64,000 nt of DNA from Tremella fuciformis (lineage: Eukaryota > Basidiomycota > Tremellomycetes > Tremellales > Tremellaceae): assembly GCA_032768795.1 (NCBI GenBank), contig CP136490.1:5208001-5272000 (forward strand), written 5' to 3'. Position 1 is the first letter of the stretch. Each line of letters starts with the position of its first letter. Positions 10,155-20,773 of the stretch are shown here, in pieces. Position numbers and translations under genes: made by a program. The notes beneath the pieces were generated by a model. That model worked only from the letters and a program-made list of their open reading frames with translations, was not told the origin of the DNA and ran no database searches.

Positions 10155-13124
10155 CTACAACTTGGCTTGCTGCGCGTCCGCCTCAACTCCTCCCCCTTCG
10201 CTCTGCTCGTATGCCAGCTCGATCTCCTTCTTGAACGTCTTGGCCGCGATGTTACTGTTCTTTCAGCACTCTCCCCGGCTATGTACTTCAAAACCCACCG
10301 CTTGACCTTGAGCGTCGGCGTGATGAGCTCGTCTGGGAACGGCGACAGGGTAAGCCAGACGCCCTTGATAGTCTCGAAGCTACCATGTTAGTCTATAAAA
10401 CCATACTGCAAAGACGCTCACCCGTTGAGCTTGTGCTGCCGAGCAACCTTGGCAAAGCCGGACAATACAGCCTTGCGGACTTTCTTGTCCTGGACAGCCT
10501 TCTCCAAGCCCGCTAGATCACTCGCGCTGATGGACAGACCCAACACGTGATGGACCAGCCCAACGGCTTGCAGTGGGTCGAGCACGGCTATGGCGATGAT
10601 GGACGAGCGCGTCGAGTCGCCGTGTACCAATAATGTCGCAAAGAGCGGGTCGAGGGCGTAAAGACCTTCGAGCTTCTCCAGGGCAACATATTCTCTGCAA
10701 CATCAATTGAGAGACGGATGCGCCCTTCTGGACATACCCCTGAGACAGCTTGATCACGTTCTTGATTCTGTCAATGATCTTTACACGTCCGTTGGCGTCG
10801 ATCTCTCCTATACTGTCTGATGAGAAGCGCCCCACATAGAGGCAAGGCCACTGACTCTTCCGTGTGCATCCACCCGTCCTTGTCGAGGAGTTTGGCAGTA
10901 TTGACAGGATCATGCAGATAGCCGGGGCAGATATTACTGCCCCTCAAGCAGATCTCGCCTCGAGGATTTGGCGAGTCTTTGCTAGTGTACTGCTCCTCAG
11001 GATAGATCAATCCGCGCTTTGAGACCGCTCACACCCATGTCTGGCACATCCACGAGCTTGACCTCGTTGCATGGCTGAATCTGTCCCACGGTTCCCGTTG
11101 CATTGATGTCCCACGGGATGCTGCAGGTTAGCTGGCGCCCATTAGAGTGGGGAGACGTACCCTTTGGTAGAAGTGGCCACGGTCTTTCTTCATCAGCTTG
11201 TCAAATCTGGATCGCCAGATAGAGTACCCACTTCGGTCATACCGTACTGAGACAATTAGCACATATCCGGATGCCGAGGAAATCTTAAACTTACCCCTTG
11301 GACAACATCGCAACTCAGGCAGACCTTGAGCATCTCGTGCACGTCTGCTGCTAAGGGTGCAGCTCCAGAGGAGACGTAGTGCAGATTGCCACCGAGCAGG
11401 TTGCGTATCTTATCTTAGACTCGATGTCGCTTGACGGAGGAGGAAGTGCTGACCTTCCTGAAAACCAAAAAGTCATAGAGAGGGTGCTTGACCTCTCCGT
11501 TTTGTCTCCAATTCCCCAACTTCGCCTCGACAGCTTTACGTAGCAGAGCTCCCTTCAAGCCGCCTGCATCCATTTGCACCTTGACGGCAGCATGTATCCT
11601 GTCCATTAGACTGGCAATCTGAACAGGCGAAAGTCGGACCTGTTCCACACCCGCGGGACTCCAGCCATGAGATGAGGCTTGATGATCTGAGCGTCCTCGA
11701 GCAGGCGAGTCACGTCGCCCGTGCTGTACCCAATCACGCCGTCCGCATACATGACGACTAGCTCGAGGAAACGTTCATAGCTGTTAGTCAGTCTGATGTC
11801 GAAGCGTGTTGCCTTGAGGACGGACATGTGGCTCAGGGGCAGGTACGAGAAGAATCGCCACTCTTTCATCTCGACCAGTGTGCCAGTCGAGCCCAGCGCG
11901 TTGGATATGACCGCTGTGGTCATGTTGGAATTGGTCAGGACGACGCCCTTCGGGTCACCTAGAGATTCAGTGGCTGCAACTGGGTCTTCGGGTAAGCCTA
12001 CCAGTGGTTCCGCTGGTGTAGCAGATAGTGATGATCCGTTGCCTGTCCAATTCGTCCTCCCCCTGAACGCCCTTTACGGGTCCCGGCTCACAACGAACTC
12101 CTTCGGACACGCCCCATTCCTCCATCTCCGCCATGTCAAGAAGCTCGACATTAACGCTTTGGGCCCATTGTGACAGGACCTGCCGCTCGGCTCGGGGCAG
12201 AGGGTCCATCGAGACTATGACTCGCAGATGAGGGCAATGGTGCGCCATTTTGAGGAGACTGGTGATGTGCGTTCGACCAGCGAAGATGATGGAAATGGGG
12301 CAGTGATTGGTGCTGCCAGTGAGCTGAGGCCGCCGCGCGAGCAGCTACGCTCACATGTACTTGGTGACCTCTGATCCAAGCGTATCGTACAGGCTGACGC
12401 TGACGAGACCGTACGCCTGACAAGCCAAGTCGACGACCTGCCATTCCTCCCTGTTCAATGACCACATACCCACCGCCCAGCCGCGTCGCGCCCCGTTCTT
12501 CAAGCGGTTGCTGTTGCCATAGTGAGGAACGCCGGGATGCGTCAACTCGGGAGGGCTAGCAGCGGCACCAGTGTTCGGAGACCGTAGCCGTCCGGCGCGT
12601 TCGAGACCGAGAAGGGCAGATCCGATGGCATTTCGCCTGTTCTGGATGGTGAGGTATGTTGTGGATATCAGGTCAGAGCCGTATGTCGGGGTGTCAACAG
12701 GAGTAGAAGCTGGGGCGGGCAAGACAGATCGACGAAGGAAAAGAGTGCCGTGAGGGTGTCTGGCGACGGCTGCCTATGTGAGTCTTCAACATCGGTCGTG
12801 CAATGGGCTCACACTGCTCGAACAGCTCAAAGGTAGTACGCGGCTCGTCTTTCTGGGTCAGACGCGAGCGGTCCCATATGCCTATGTGATCAGCTGGCCG
12901 CTCGCTCGCCGACAAGGTCCGCACTGTTCTTCCACACGCCTGAACACAGTCAGCGAGCGCAAGCGATGTCCAAGGGAGACGGCTTACCCGATGACCCCGC
13001 CTGTCGCGAGCCTGGGATCTCCTTTCGGCGTCAGCACTCCGCGATCGCAAAGAGGGTGATGATATTGCTCACCGCACTCTGACTGGCGACGTCGGTCTCT
13101 GGAGGGTATGGAACCAAAGGCATT
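10155..13124 (-). CDS. Long-chain fatty acyl-CoA synthetase, probably peroxisomal
   Basis: Activates long-chain fatty acids to acyl-CoA with ATP. Many short introns split the gene. Conserved blocks appear in order: an N-terminal RTTFELFEQ region, the entry segment ([23 protein letters not shown]), the AMP-binding loop [16 protein letters not shown] interrupted by an intron after [56 protein letters not shown] and the closing [19 protein letters not shown]. The last three residues are Ala-Lys-Leu, matching the PTS1 peroxisomal signal, which suggests a beta-oxidation role. The start at 13124 gives [11 protein letters not shown], common for this family. It is divergent from the HIT gene, whose product also ends in AKL. 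Confidence 0.92.
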
Positions 13125-13941
13125 GTGTCGATCGAACCGACTTGTCTTGAGACTGGCTGAGCTCGGACTTGAGGGGAGGACAATCGATGATCTCGGGGCC
13201 TTTGTATGTCTTGGCCGAGGGTGGTGTGGAGACAATAACGATGAGCTTGATGAAGAGGGAAGGAGAAGTTGTGGGTTGTGGATGAGGGAAAGAGGGAGGG
13301 GAAAGAACAGATCTCTGTATGGGCACACTGGTCGTCTCTCTCTCTCTCTCTTTACGAGTAGTGTTTTCCGGTTAACACGGGTACTCTCTCGGTCTTCTGG
13401 GTCAGGGCGGCACGTAGCGCGGCAGCTTTGCATAGCTCACAGCTCGATAGCAGCTGGATAGCTCTATGGCAGTACGACTGACCGACCACACAGCAGCTAT
13501 TACTCATACAGACCTGTGCATGTGCAAAGGCACTTCCTCCTCGTCATCAACAATATCCTATCCCCACCATCAATTGACTGGATCTCCTATTCGGATCAAC
13601 TGTGGATGCCGGTTTTCCCGGACACGCCATTAACCGGAAATGGGCTCCCAACCGTGGATCTGGTTCTCCCCAACACAAGTTACATAGTGCCCATCTAAGA
13701 GATCACCTCGACATGACAAGGGCCTTGGTGAGCGCATGCATCTGCCTCATGGCCAGAACAAAGAGAGGGGTGCCTACAAGCCAAGCACTGATACCGCAGA
13801 ATTGATCCGCATCAGTGCGTCGGCGATTGCCGCTAGCTGTTGACCCTCGACCTCACCTCCACTTGCTCGGTCCGCTCTTGCCATTCTCCTTCCTCATCTC
13901 TCTCTACTCTTGCCAACGCGAATACATAAAGCACTCGGACG
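13125..13941. other. Divergent promoter region, acyl-CoA synthetase / HIT protein
   Basis: Shared upstream region of two genes read outward. A CT microsatellite at 13335-13351 lies in the probable 5' leader of the acyl-CoA synthetase. Small open frames here have no conserved features. Confidence 0.5.
13335..13351. repeat. CT dinucleotide microsatellite
   Basis: About eight TC units, in the presumed 5' leader of the acyl-CoA synthetase gene. Pyrimidine tracts of this kind are common in fungal leaders and promoters. Confidence 0.7.
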
Positions 13942-14758
13942 ATGTCGACCCTCGCATCGTGAGAGCTGATGCAGTGTCGTAGGACGATGCGCTAACCAGA
14001 TAGCTGCATCTTTTGCAAAATCGTCAAGGGTAAGTATTTGCTTCGCATCGCAGCTTCCGCTGATGCTCCCTGTCAGGCGAGATCCCATCGTGAGCTAGAC
14101 CCACGACCTGCAGGGGCAGGCACTGACACGCAAGGCTCAAGCTGCTCGAGACCGAGTCCGTGTTTGCCTTCATGGACATCGGCCCAATCTCAAAGGGACA
14201 CTGCCTCGTGATCCCGAAATGTGAGCTGAACCTGTAGTCTGTGATGACCGAGGCTGATCTCAGACCACGCCGAGAAGCTAACAGATCTCCCTGATGACCA
14301 ACTTGCCGATATCCTCCCGGCGTGCAAGAAGCTAGCAAAGGCCACCGTAGGTCGAGGGGAAAGGCGCGGCTCGGGCTGATCATTCAGGGCGCTACAAACT
14401 ACAACATCCTCCAGGTGAGCTCACCCCTGGGGTCAGAGCGAAGCTGACAAGCAGAACAACGGCCGACCAGCTCACCAAGTCAGCTGTCACAAAATCCGTG
14501 GGTAAGCTGACTGTCAGGTCGTCGACCACGTCCACTTCCACGTCATCCCCAAGCCAGACGACGCGGGAGACAACGCAGGTTTGGTTGTCGGCTGGCCTAG
14601 TGAGTCGTGCGATGTGGAAGCAGTCGGAGCTAACGTTTGCAGCCCAGAAGGACGTGAGTCGGTATAAGTACCGGAACCTGAATGTGCCTATCACTAACTT
14701 CTAGTTGTCCCAGGACGAGATCAAGGCAATCTACGAGGAGATGAAGGCGAAGCTCTAG
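13942..14758 (+). CDS. Histidine triad (HIT/HINT) nucleotide hydrolase
   Basis: Purine-nucleoside phosphoramidase/hydrolase of the HINT branch of the histidine triad family. It is one of the most intron-rich genes in the window, about nine short exons. Spliced, it reads MSTLASCIFCKIVKGEIPS, where CIFCKI is the HINT N-terminal signature, then FAFMDIGPISKGHCLVIPK, NILQNNGRPAHQ and the active-site triad DHVHFHVIPK. The final exon encodes an EIKAIYEEMKAKL tail. The second exon needs an acceptor at ATAG just before TGC; the CAG four bases earlier gives a stop. The C-terminal AKL matches a PTS1 signal. Function is firm from the triad; peroxisomal location is inference. Confidence 0.9.
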
Positions 14759-15005
14759 TCTATCCACAGTATCAAGATGCCACCGTCATGATCAGTGAGG
14801 TGCTTGCCTTGGAGCGTCAGCGCAGAGAAGTCTGTAGTCAGTCTAGCATGCATAGGAATTGGATACAAGGGAAGGGAGTGGGCCACCTTCGGGTCAATTG
14901 CCGGACCGTCCGTCCCGTTCGTCCGTCTGATCAGTTCACCTCGTGCAAGACGTTGATTCGCGACCGCACAATGCCTTTCCGATAGCATCCAGAGGACTTG
15001 CGACG

Positions 15006-16179
15006 ATGTGCATCGTCTTCTACACGCTGTCTCAGCCAGGTTACAAGCTGTGAGCATTGTCGTGGCACATTGTTCATTGGCCCATCGCTGATTGCAGAAT
15101 CCTCCTTTCCAACCGGGACGAATACTTTGACCGCCCAGCGCTCCCCGCTGCATGGCACGACTTTGGCGAGAGCTCTTCCTCCTCCTCCTCTGATCCATGG
15201 GTGCTGAGCGGCCTCGACCTGGGAAGCAAGGTCCACGGCACATGGCTGGGTATCACCAAAGACCTCCGCATCGGCGTCATGTGCGTCCGGCATACGAATG
15301 AGGCCAGGCGTAGCTGAGCGGCAGAACGAACATCCGCCTACCCGTCCCTGGCGCGCCCAAGCCTCCTGCTCTCGGCCCAAATCCGCCCTCGCGCGGTCTG
15401 CTGCTCCGCGACTACCTCGCTCCGCCGCCGCGGGCCGCGCGGCCGGTGAAAGAATACTTGAACGCGCATCTGGACTCGGTTGGCGCGTATGACGGCTTCA
15501 ACCTGCTTCTCTTCCGCTTTCCTTCCTCTTCTTCAAGCGGTGAGGCCGCCCGAGGAGTGCAGTGGGATGAGCCCGAAGTAGGATACCTCGCCAATCGCCC
15601 TCAGGCCACTTACACCGACCTCTCCACTCCGACTCGTGCTCTACCCTCGGCGGCGCTGCAGGGGTCAGAGGCAGAAGTGTTGGATGGGGCAGAGGCCGAG
15701 GGCAGCGGTGTTCACTGCGTCGCGTGTGGACTGTCCAACACTCCCCTTGACAAGCCATGGCCGAAAGTCATCAACGGCCAAACGGCCATGGAAGCGTCTC
15801 TGGACGAGTGGACCAACAACGGAGAAGACGAAGATGGGCTGCTCAGGCGCATGTTTGCCATCTTAGCGTATATCACTTGCCCCTTCATCAGGAGAGGAGC
15901 TGACGCCCAAGGCAAGGCAAGCAGCTCACTTCCCTCGCGGACGCGATGAGCACGACATGTCTCCCGCCCGTCAGGCTAGGCAAGGATCCCATGCAGCCGC
16001 TCAAGCTCGAGGGCGGCGAGAAGGGCAGGTGGTATGGGACCCGAGTGAGCACTGTCATCCTCGTCAGAGACGATGGCGGTGTCGTGTTCGTCGAGAGAGA
16101 TATCGGTGAGATCGGACAGGATGGTCAGGCGCAGAGAGGAACAGGCGAGAGACGCTTCAGTTTCAACACGGGTGAATGA
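15006..16179 (+). CDS. TANGO2/NRDE-family protein
   Basis: Member of the TANGO2 (transport and Golgi organisation 2, NRDE/DUF833) family, implicated in heme mobilisation and lipid homeostasis; the exact activity is unsettled. It begins MCIVFYTLSQPGYKLILLSN and carries the signature NRDE, then DRPALPAAWHDF, SGLDLGSKVHGTWLGIT, and near the end GRWYGTRVSTVILVRDDGG. A Cys-His rich insert (HCVACGLSNTPL) lies before NGQTAMEASLDEW. At least three introns are present. The join between the exon ending LLRRMFAIL and the one starting KQLTSLADAM (about 15867-15924) does not keep frame with the obvious GTATAT donor and nearby AG sites, so that boundary is unresolved. Length is in the family range. Confidence 0.82.
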
Positions 16180-16340
16180 TCCTCCTATGTTCCCCTCGAT
16201 CCCTCATCTCTCTCTCTCTATACATGACTTCTTGTACGCATTCAGACAACTCCAGGCCTCGTGATCGTACTGGGTGTGACCCATGCATACATGCCCTATG
16301 TGGTGGGGAAGGGAAACCGGGACCAGCAGAAACGAGTCGA

Positions 16341-17227
16341 TCAGATGAAGCCAATCTGCGGGTCAGCTCGTGCGGTCATCGTGTACCGGAAGACTGACCT
16401 TGTTGGCCACTTCCAATGCGTCGTGGTCGGCGGTCAGGCGGACGTAGGCCTTCTTCTTGCCGTCCGGGCTGCATGTCAGCGGGCATCCTCGCACTGCCAT
16501 TCCCGTGCCCCTCGCGCCCCCACCATCCGACCCGTTCGCCTCGCGCTCCCAACATGGAACCACACTCACCGGATCAGAGTGTTGACCTTTGCGGCCTCGA
16601 CGTCGTACAGCTTCTTCACAGCGTCCTTGATGTTCCGCTTGTTCGCCTTGATGTCGACAATGAACACAAGTGTGTTGTGGTCCTCAATCTTCTTCATCGC
16701 AGACTCGGTGTTGAGCGGGTGCTGGATCGTCCGGAACTGGTCCATCCGCGGCATGTGAGGTACCGACTTGCGAGGGTATTTCGGGTTGCGGGGCAGACGG
16801 AGGGTTTTGGGGCGGTGGAAGCTGACAGAGGTGCGCACTTTGCGGGACGAGTGCGACGATGTGCCCTTGAGCACGGCCTTTTTGGCGGCCTTGGCCTTGG
16901 CCTCGGCGGGCTTGCCGGCGGCTGTTGTGTTGACGAAGGTAGAGTAGGAGGGAGGTGCGAGTTAAGGGTACCGATATGTCGAGAGAATAGCGTCAGCTCA
17001 TGCTTTGTCTCTCCCCCTTCAATATAGCCCTCCTGTCCTTCCAGGCTCATGCTCCTCTATCCGTCGTCCAACCGCCAACCTCCCTCTGTCCAACATGCCT
17101 CCTCGTGGCCTCTGTCCATTGCCAAGTCCAGCGATTGCTCCTTCCTTCTCCAACTCGCGGTATCCGACCAATCGCTCCATATCGAATTCTCGCACTCACC
17201 CTTTGTCGATTTGGCCTGTGTAGACAT
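16341..17227 (-). CDS. 60S ribosomal protein uL23 (L25/L23a)
   Basis: Large-subunit ribosomal protein at the polypeptide exit site, binding 26S rRNA and contacting the signal recognition particle. The first exon (17200-17227) encodes MSTQAKSTK; after a 279-nt intron comes [20 protein letters not shown], then [68 protein letters not shown] and the closing NKIGFI with TGA. Two short introns split the 3' part, one inside IR-PDGKKK and one just before IGFI. The long first intron after a tiny N-terminal exon is usual for ribosomal protein genes. It is convergent with the TANGO2 gene. Confidence 0.95.
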
Positions 17228-17930
17228 CTCGAAACTGATATGTCAGTGGATGTACGAAGAAGAGTCCAGCAATACTCACAGATTTGACGGATGGAGGAAA
17301 GCCTTCACGCCCTGGCTCGCAAATCTCGAATGCACCGGCAGCAGCAACCAAGGAGGAGCGGAAAATACCGGCGAGAACCATGAGGGCCCGATGTGGCAGT
17401 CCAGCTACCACCTCTTAAGTCCGAAGCTGGAAGACCGGCGGTTTTTACCGCCGATGCTCCCGAGCTAAATTTAGGCCAATGTGGCACAATTCGAGTGTGG
17501 CATGCCGCACGAATAGGAGAGGGCGACACAGGCCGCCTCGGTTGACAGAGACGAATATCGGCAAGACATACGTTTGAAGGGGCGTCCGCCTCAGTCCTTG
17601 CGCGGTCTCTGATCATAAGGGCTGCATGGAAACATCTTGAACGTATATTCCAGAAAGTATGGTCCCCTAGACAGTCGTTTTTCATTAACGCGGACGCCTC
17701 ATCATGAAGTAAGCCAGTCTTGTTTTGCAGATCACACCTTTGGCATGCAAATGTTCTTCAAGTGCCAATTCTCAAGTCAAATATATCGATGCTAGCCATG
17801 ACAAAGGCAGGACAAAGGAAGCGATGTCAGCATTTGATCAGAATGCCTAGAGCCATAGGCAACCTAAGGACGTCTTGGTCAATCCGATTCTATCTCCTTG
17901 CCCTCAGCAATAGCTGGGTGTCCCACCGAC
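17228..17930. other. Divergent intergenic region, uL23 / orphan family copy 1
   Basis: Promoter side of both neighbours. A 7-bp-arm palindrome lies at 17436-17453. No conserved open frame. The uL23 promoter should lie in the 17.25-17.5 kb part. Confidence 0.45.
17436..17453. promoter_or_regulatory. Inverted repeat CGGCGGT-TTTT-ACCGCCG
   Basis: Perfect 7-base arms around a TTTT loop, about 210 bases upstream of the uL23 start. CGG half-sites in inverted orientation are the usual layout for Zn2Cys6 dimers, so this may be such a site. Unproven. Confidence 0.4.
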
Positions 17931-18719
17931 ATGTCTGATCCTCACTCAGACAGTTATATTATCAGCGCTGCTTTCGAAGGACCACGAGACACGGATCCCG
18001 ATTCAAGTCGCGCCCCTAAGGTGTCTGCTATCATCACCTCTTCCTCCGTTGAGCCGGGACAGATGGAGCGAGGCTCATTGTCGGATCCCAAATATCGCTT
18101 CAAGGCCAAGTGGTCCACCCCTGCAATCGACTCACCGGAGTATGAGAGGGCCGTCAAGGCTCTAGCATTGACCTTGGAGGGAGTCGCTTCCAACCGAGAG
18201 GCGGCTAGAGGTTTATGCGATCAGAAGGACGAGAAGTGGGACTGGGGATGGGAGGCATGCACATGGGTAGACACACTTGTCTCCGTCGCCGAGCAGCTCA
18301 GCGCCCCTCTCAAAGTAAGTATTACTGTCGAAAACCCCCAAGCCCTAAAAGCAATGGGGCTAAAGGTGGGGCACAGGGAGACAGCAGACGAACCCGGCGA
18401 TGCCCAAGCAGCTGGAGCCTGGGCGTCCACGGACATGGTCTCGCAAGCGGTCAAGGAGTGTTCCCGACCTGATCCGTCGCACAAGATCTCTCTTAGGTCA
18501 GAGGACTTGATCATTCCCCCGTCGGAAAACAGCGCGGGGCCTGAAGAAGAGGGAGTCTATACAGTCCTTTCCGAGGTCGTGTACGGCTTCGATCCCGCCG
18601 TCCATGTACGCCTTGAACCCGCCGACTTCGACTTGTCTGAGCCCGAATTTAGACCGAGGAGAACCGAACTCTGGGCCCTCATCAGCTGTCTTACACACAT
18701 CGGGTGTTGTAGGCGGTGA
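17931..18719 (+). CDS. Unknown protein, tandem orphan family copy 1
   Basis: Uninterrupted frame of 262 codons from the ATG MSDPHSDS. I do not recognise the family. It is a clear paralog of the gene at 19.6-20.3 kb. Shared landmarks: an N-terminal AIITSSSVEP, a helical middle (ALALTLEGVASNREAARGL), the core WEACTWVDTLVSVAEQLSAP followed by a beta-like LKVSITVEN, then QAAGAWASTDMVSQAVKE, and a C-terminal VVYGFDP with VRLEPADFDLSEPEF. There is no signal peptide, transmembrane segment or catalytic motif. The stop TGA overlaps a good donor-like sequence (GCGGTGAGT), so the gene may splice into a further exon downstream. The absence of introns is unusual among the neighbours. Confidence 0.6.
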   Translation: MSDPHSDSYIISAAFEGPRDTDPDSSRAPKVSAIITSSSVEPGQMERGSLSDPKYRFKAKWSTPAIDSPEYERAVKALALTLEGVASNREAARGLCDQKDEKWDWGWEACTWVDTLVSVAEQLSAPLKVSITVENPQALKAMGLKVGHRETADEPGDAQAAGAWASTDMVSQAVKECSRPDPSHKISLRSEDLIIPPSENSAGPEEEGVYTVLSEVVYGFDPAVHVRLEPADFDLSEPEFRPRRTELWALISCLTHIGCCRR

Positions 18720-19605
18720 GTCTCGATTTCGGGAAATTCCTGGTATTCTGGACCATTTCATATCTTCTCGTGTTTCCTGCCGCCCTACCTTACCCAGCAC
18801 AGGTCTTTAATGCCTGCATATGTATTTAGTTTCCGCACTTTTGGTTCCCGCTCAACACTGAATCCCGGCTCTGGGGTGATCAGCGCTCCCACTGCACCGG
18901 ACCTCGATTGTCATTGACCGGACGTTCAGGACGTTAGCTCTTGCGTGGAGCCTATGGTAGCCCGGTTCCCGATCCCGTTGCGCCAGATATAGTCAAGCAA
19001 TTCCTAGAAGGTCCGGACACACTGAGACAGCTGCAAGTGGAGGTCCGAGTCACGAATGTGTGTATCGCTTCCTCTGAGTTAGGGACATGAGGGACTGACC
19101 AAAACATACACATGAGAGTCACGAGCTCGCTGTCTGCGCCGTTCCACTCGCTCGTGTGGGGTGCACGGACCCCAGTTAACCAAAGCCCGCCTCATAGCGA
19201 GATCCGGCGGCTACCAATCGGGTGTTTGGTGAATCCTGAAATGTCGAATAGTTCACTTGTCGACACAAAGGTGCTCCAACCCGTGTGGAGATATCTTGCC
19301 CTACTGTTAGCAAGATTTGTTTCACGCAATCGAAGCAATCGAGACCTGGTTTGCGAAGCTTGACGCCCAGGTCTCCCAGATTGGCGATGAGCACCGTTTG
19401 TCAATTGCGGGGACGGCCAGTAACTTCAATACACACCGTGCCAGCTCTGCGGGGATCTGTTGACAGCACAGCAGAATGGAAGATGGGACTATTTGCAATG
19501 TCGGCTGTTAAATTTCCTGCGCGCGCTCGAGTTGGGTTTCACGGCCTGGGGCTGCTATGACCTCTGTTCAGTTCACCTTGTCAATTGGTCATCGATACAC
19601 ACACG
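18720..19605. other. Inter-paralog region with two coding-like fragments
   Basis: Between the two orphan-family copies. Two short open segments look coding: about 18954-19061 (PVAPDIVKQFLEGPDTLRQL, then QVEVRVTN) and about 19321-19464 (HAIEAIETWFAKLDAQVSQI). The first faintly resembles the family core (LSAPLKVSITVEN). They may be exons of copy 1, or relics of a third copy. No complete gene can be assembled by eye. Confidence 0.3.
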
Positions 19606-20292
19606 ATGGCGGCCCGATTCGGCTACACGTCGCAGAGCACTGGTGTGCCGCGCTCAGAATCGCTTGAAGGGCACGTTGAAGACGGATGTGTGCTTGGTAT
19701 CATCACGGCCGCCAACGTTGTTCCTGCTTTGCATTCGCCGTCTTCATGGAAAGAGCTTCTATACACTTGCCGAAGCGATTGGTTCGCCTCCTACTCTCGC
19801 GAGGGGGACAAACGCAAGGGAGCCACGGCACTCAGCACGATAGTGCATAGAGTCACTTTGCATCGACAAGCGGCGGCGCGGAGAGCGGAGTCCCTACAAG
19901 AGCACTGGTCTGCAGCGTGGGAGTCATGCTCTTGGCTCGACACTCTGGTCAATGTCTCCAAGATACTCAGCGAGCGCTTAAAGATCGACTTGATCGTGAA
20001 GGATCAAACCTTTTTGAGAGACAGCATCATTCAACACTCCCGAGCACAGCACGATACAGGAAGACCAGGGGCATCTCAGGAGGCTGGTCAGTGGGCCACC
20101 GACCAGTTGATCAATCGCGCCATAAATGATGAAACCTTTGCAGACAGTCTGCCGCAGCAAGCGAGTGTTTCTCTTGAACTCCTATTTCTGGGCTCAGACA
20201 CTTGGGATGTGGGCGACCAGCCCTTCGACGGCTTCAAGCATTCTCTGTACTTTTCCTACGGCTACGACAGGCATCTTACCGAAGATAGATGA
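19606..20292 (+). CDS. Unknown protein, tandem orphan family copy 2, probably frameshifted at its 3' end
   Basis: Frame of 228 codons from MAARFGYTSQ to TGA. It aligns along its length with copy 1: LGIITAANVVPA, then STIVHRVTLHRQAAARRAES, core WESCSWLDTLVNVSKILSER with LKIDLIVKDQ, QEAGQWATDQLINRAIND, and FSYGYD. Just after YGYD the frame closes within seven codons, yet the next frame continues with PKIDEVALEDACDLSLP, which matches VRLEPADFDLSEP of copy 1, and runs to a TGA at 20426-20428. One extra base near 20265-20290, a sequencing error or a missed tiny intron would explain it. Unknown function; intron-free like copy 1. Confidence 0.55.
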   Translation: MAARFGYTSQSTGVPRSESLEGHVEDGCVLGIITAANVVPALHSPSSWKELLYTCRSDWFASYSREGDKRKGATALSTIVHRVTLHRQAAARRAESLQEHWSAAWESCSWLDTLVNVSKILSERLKIDLIVKDQTFLRDSIIQHSRAQHDTGRPGASQEAGQWATDQLINRAINDETFADSLPQQASVSLELLFLGSDTWDVGDQPFDGFKHSLYFSYGYDRHLTEDR

Positions 20293-20773
20293 GGTTGCGT
20301 TAGAGGACGCCTGTGATCTATCTCTCCCTTCGAGGCAGGACCTCAGGTTCCAATTCCTGAATGTGTCCCCGCGGAGCCAGTCGTTCATTGCATGCAGGAA
20401 TCTTCTTTCAGTGACAGTGAATGCATGAGTACTTGTTTCGAGCCCCAACCCCATCTCTCACGCTCCGGCTTTTAGCAACAGCAGGAGCTGTATCGGTGCG
20501 CATTGGCAACCGAGGCGAGTTTTCCAGCTGGACATCGGAGTTCGAGCGCAAAATTGCCGGCTGACATCCAGAAGAAGCCTGGATTACAGCCAATGAGTCT
20601 ATTGGTGGAGTCCACAACCGTGACTAGTTGAGAGCTTTTGGTGATGTCGCCCATTTCGAAGCAGATGAGCGTCCACTCGGGTTGCACTGCTGACAGACGA
20701 GCAAATGCGCAGAGGCAGCTATCGGCCGGTGGTGCATGTGCAAGCGAAAGCGGGCGAGTATTTTCGAGTTCGC
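20293..20773. other. Convergent 3' region, orphan copy 2 / Aurora kinase
   Basis: The first 136 bases probably encode the out-of-frame C-terminus of orphan copy 2. The rest is 3' flank of the kinase, with open frames on the minus strand that read past the kinase stop but show no family features. Confidence 0.4.
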
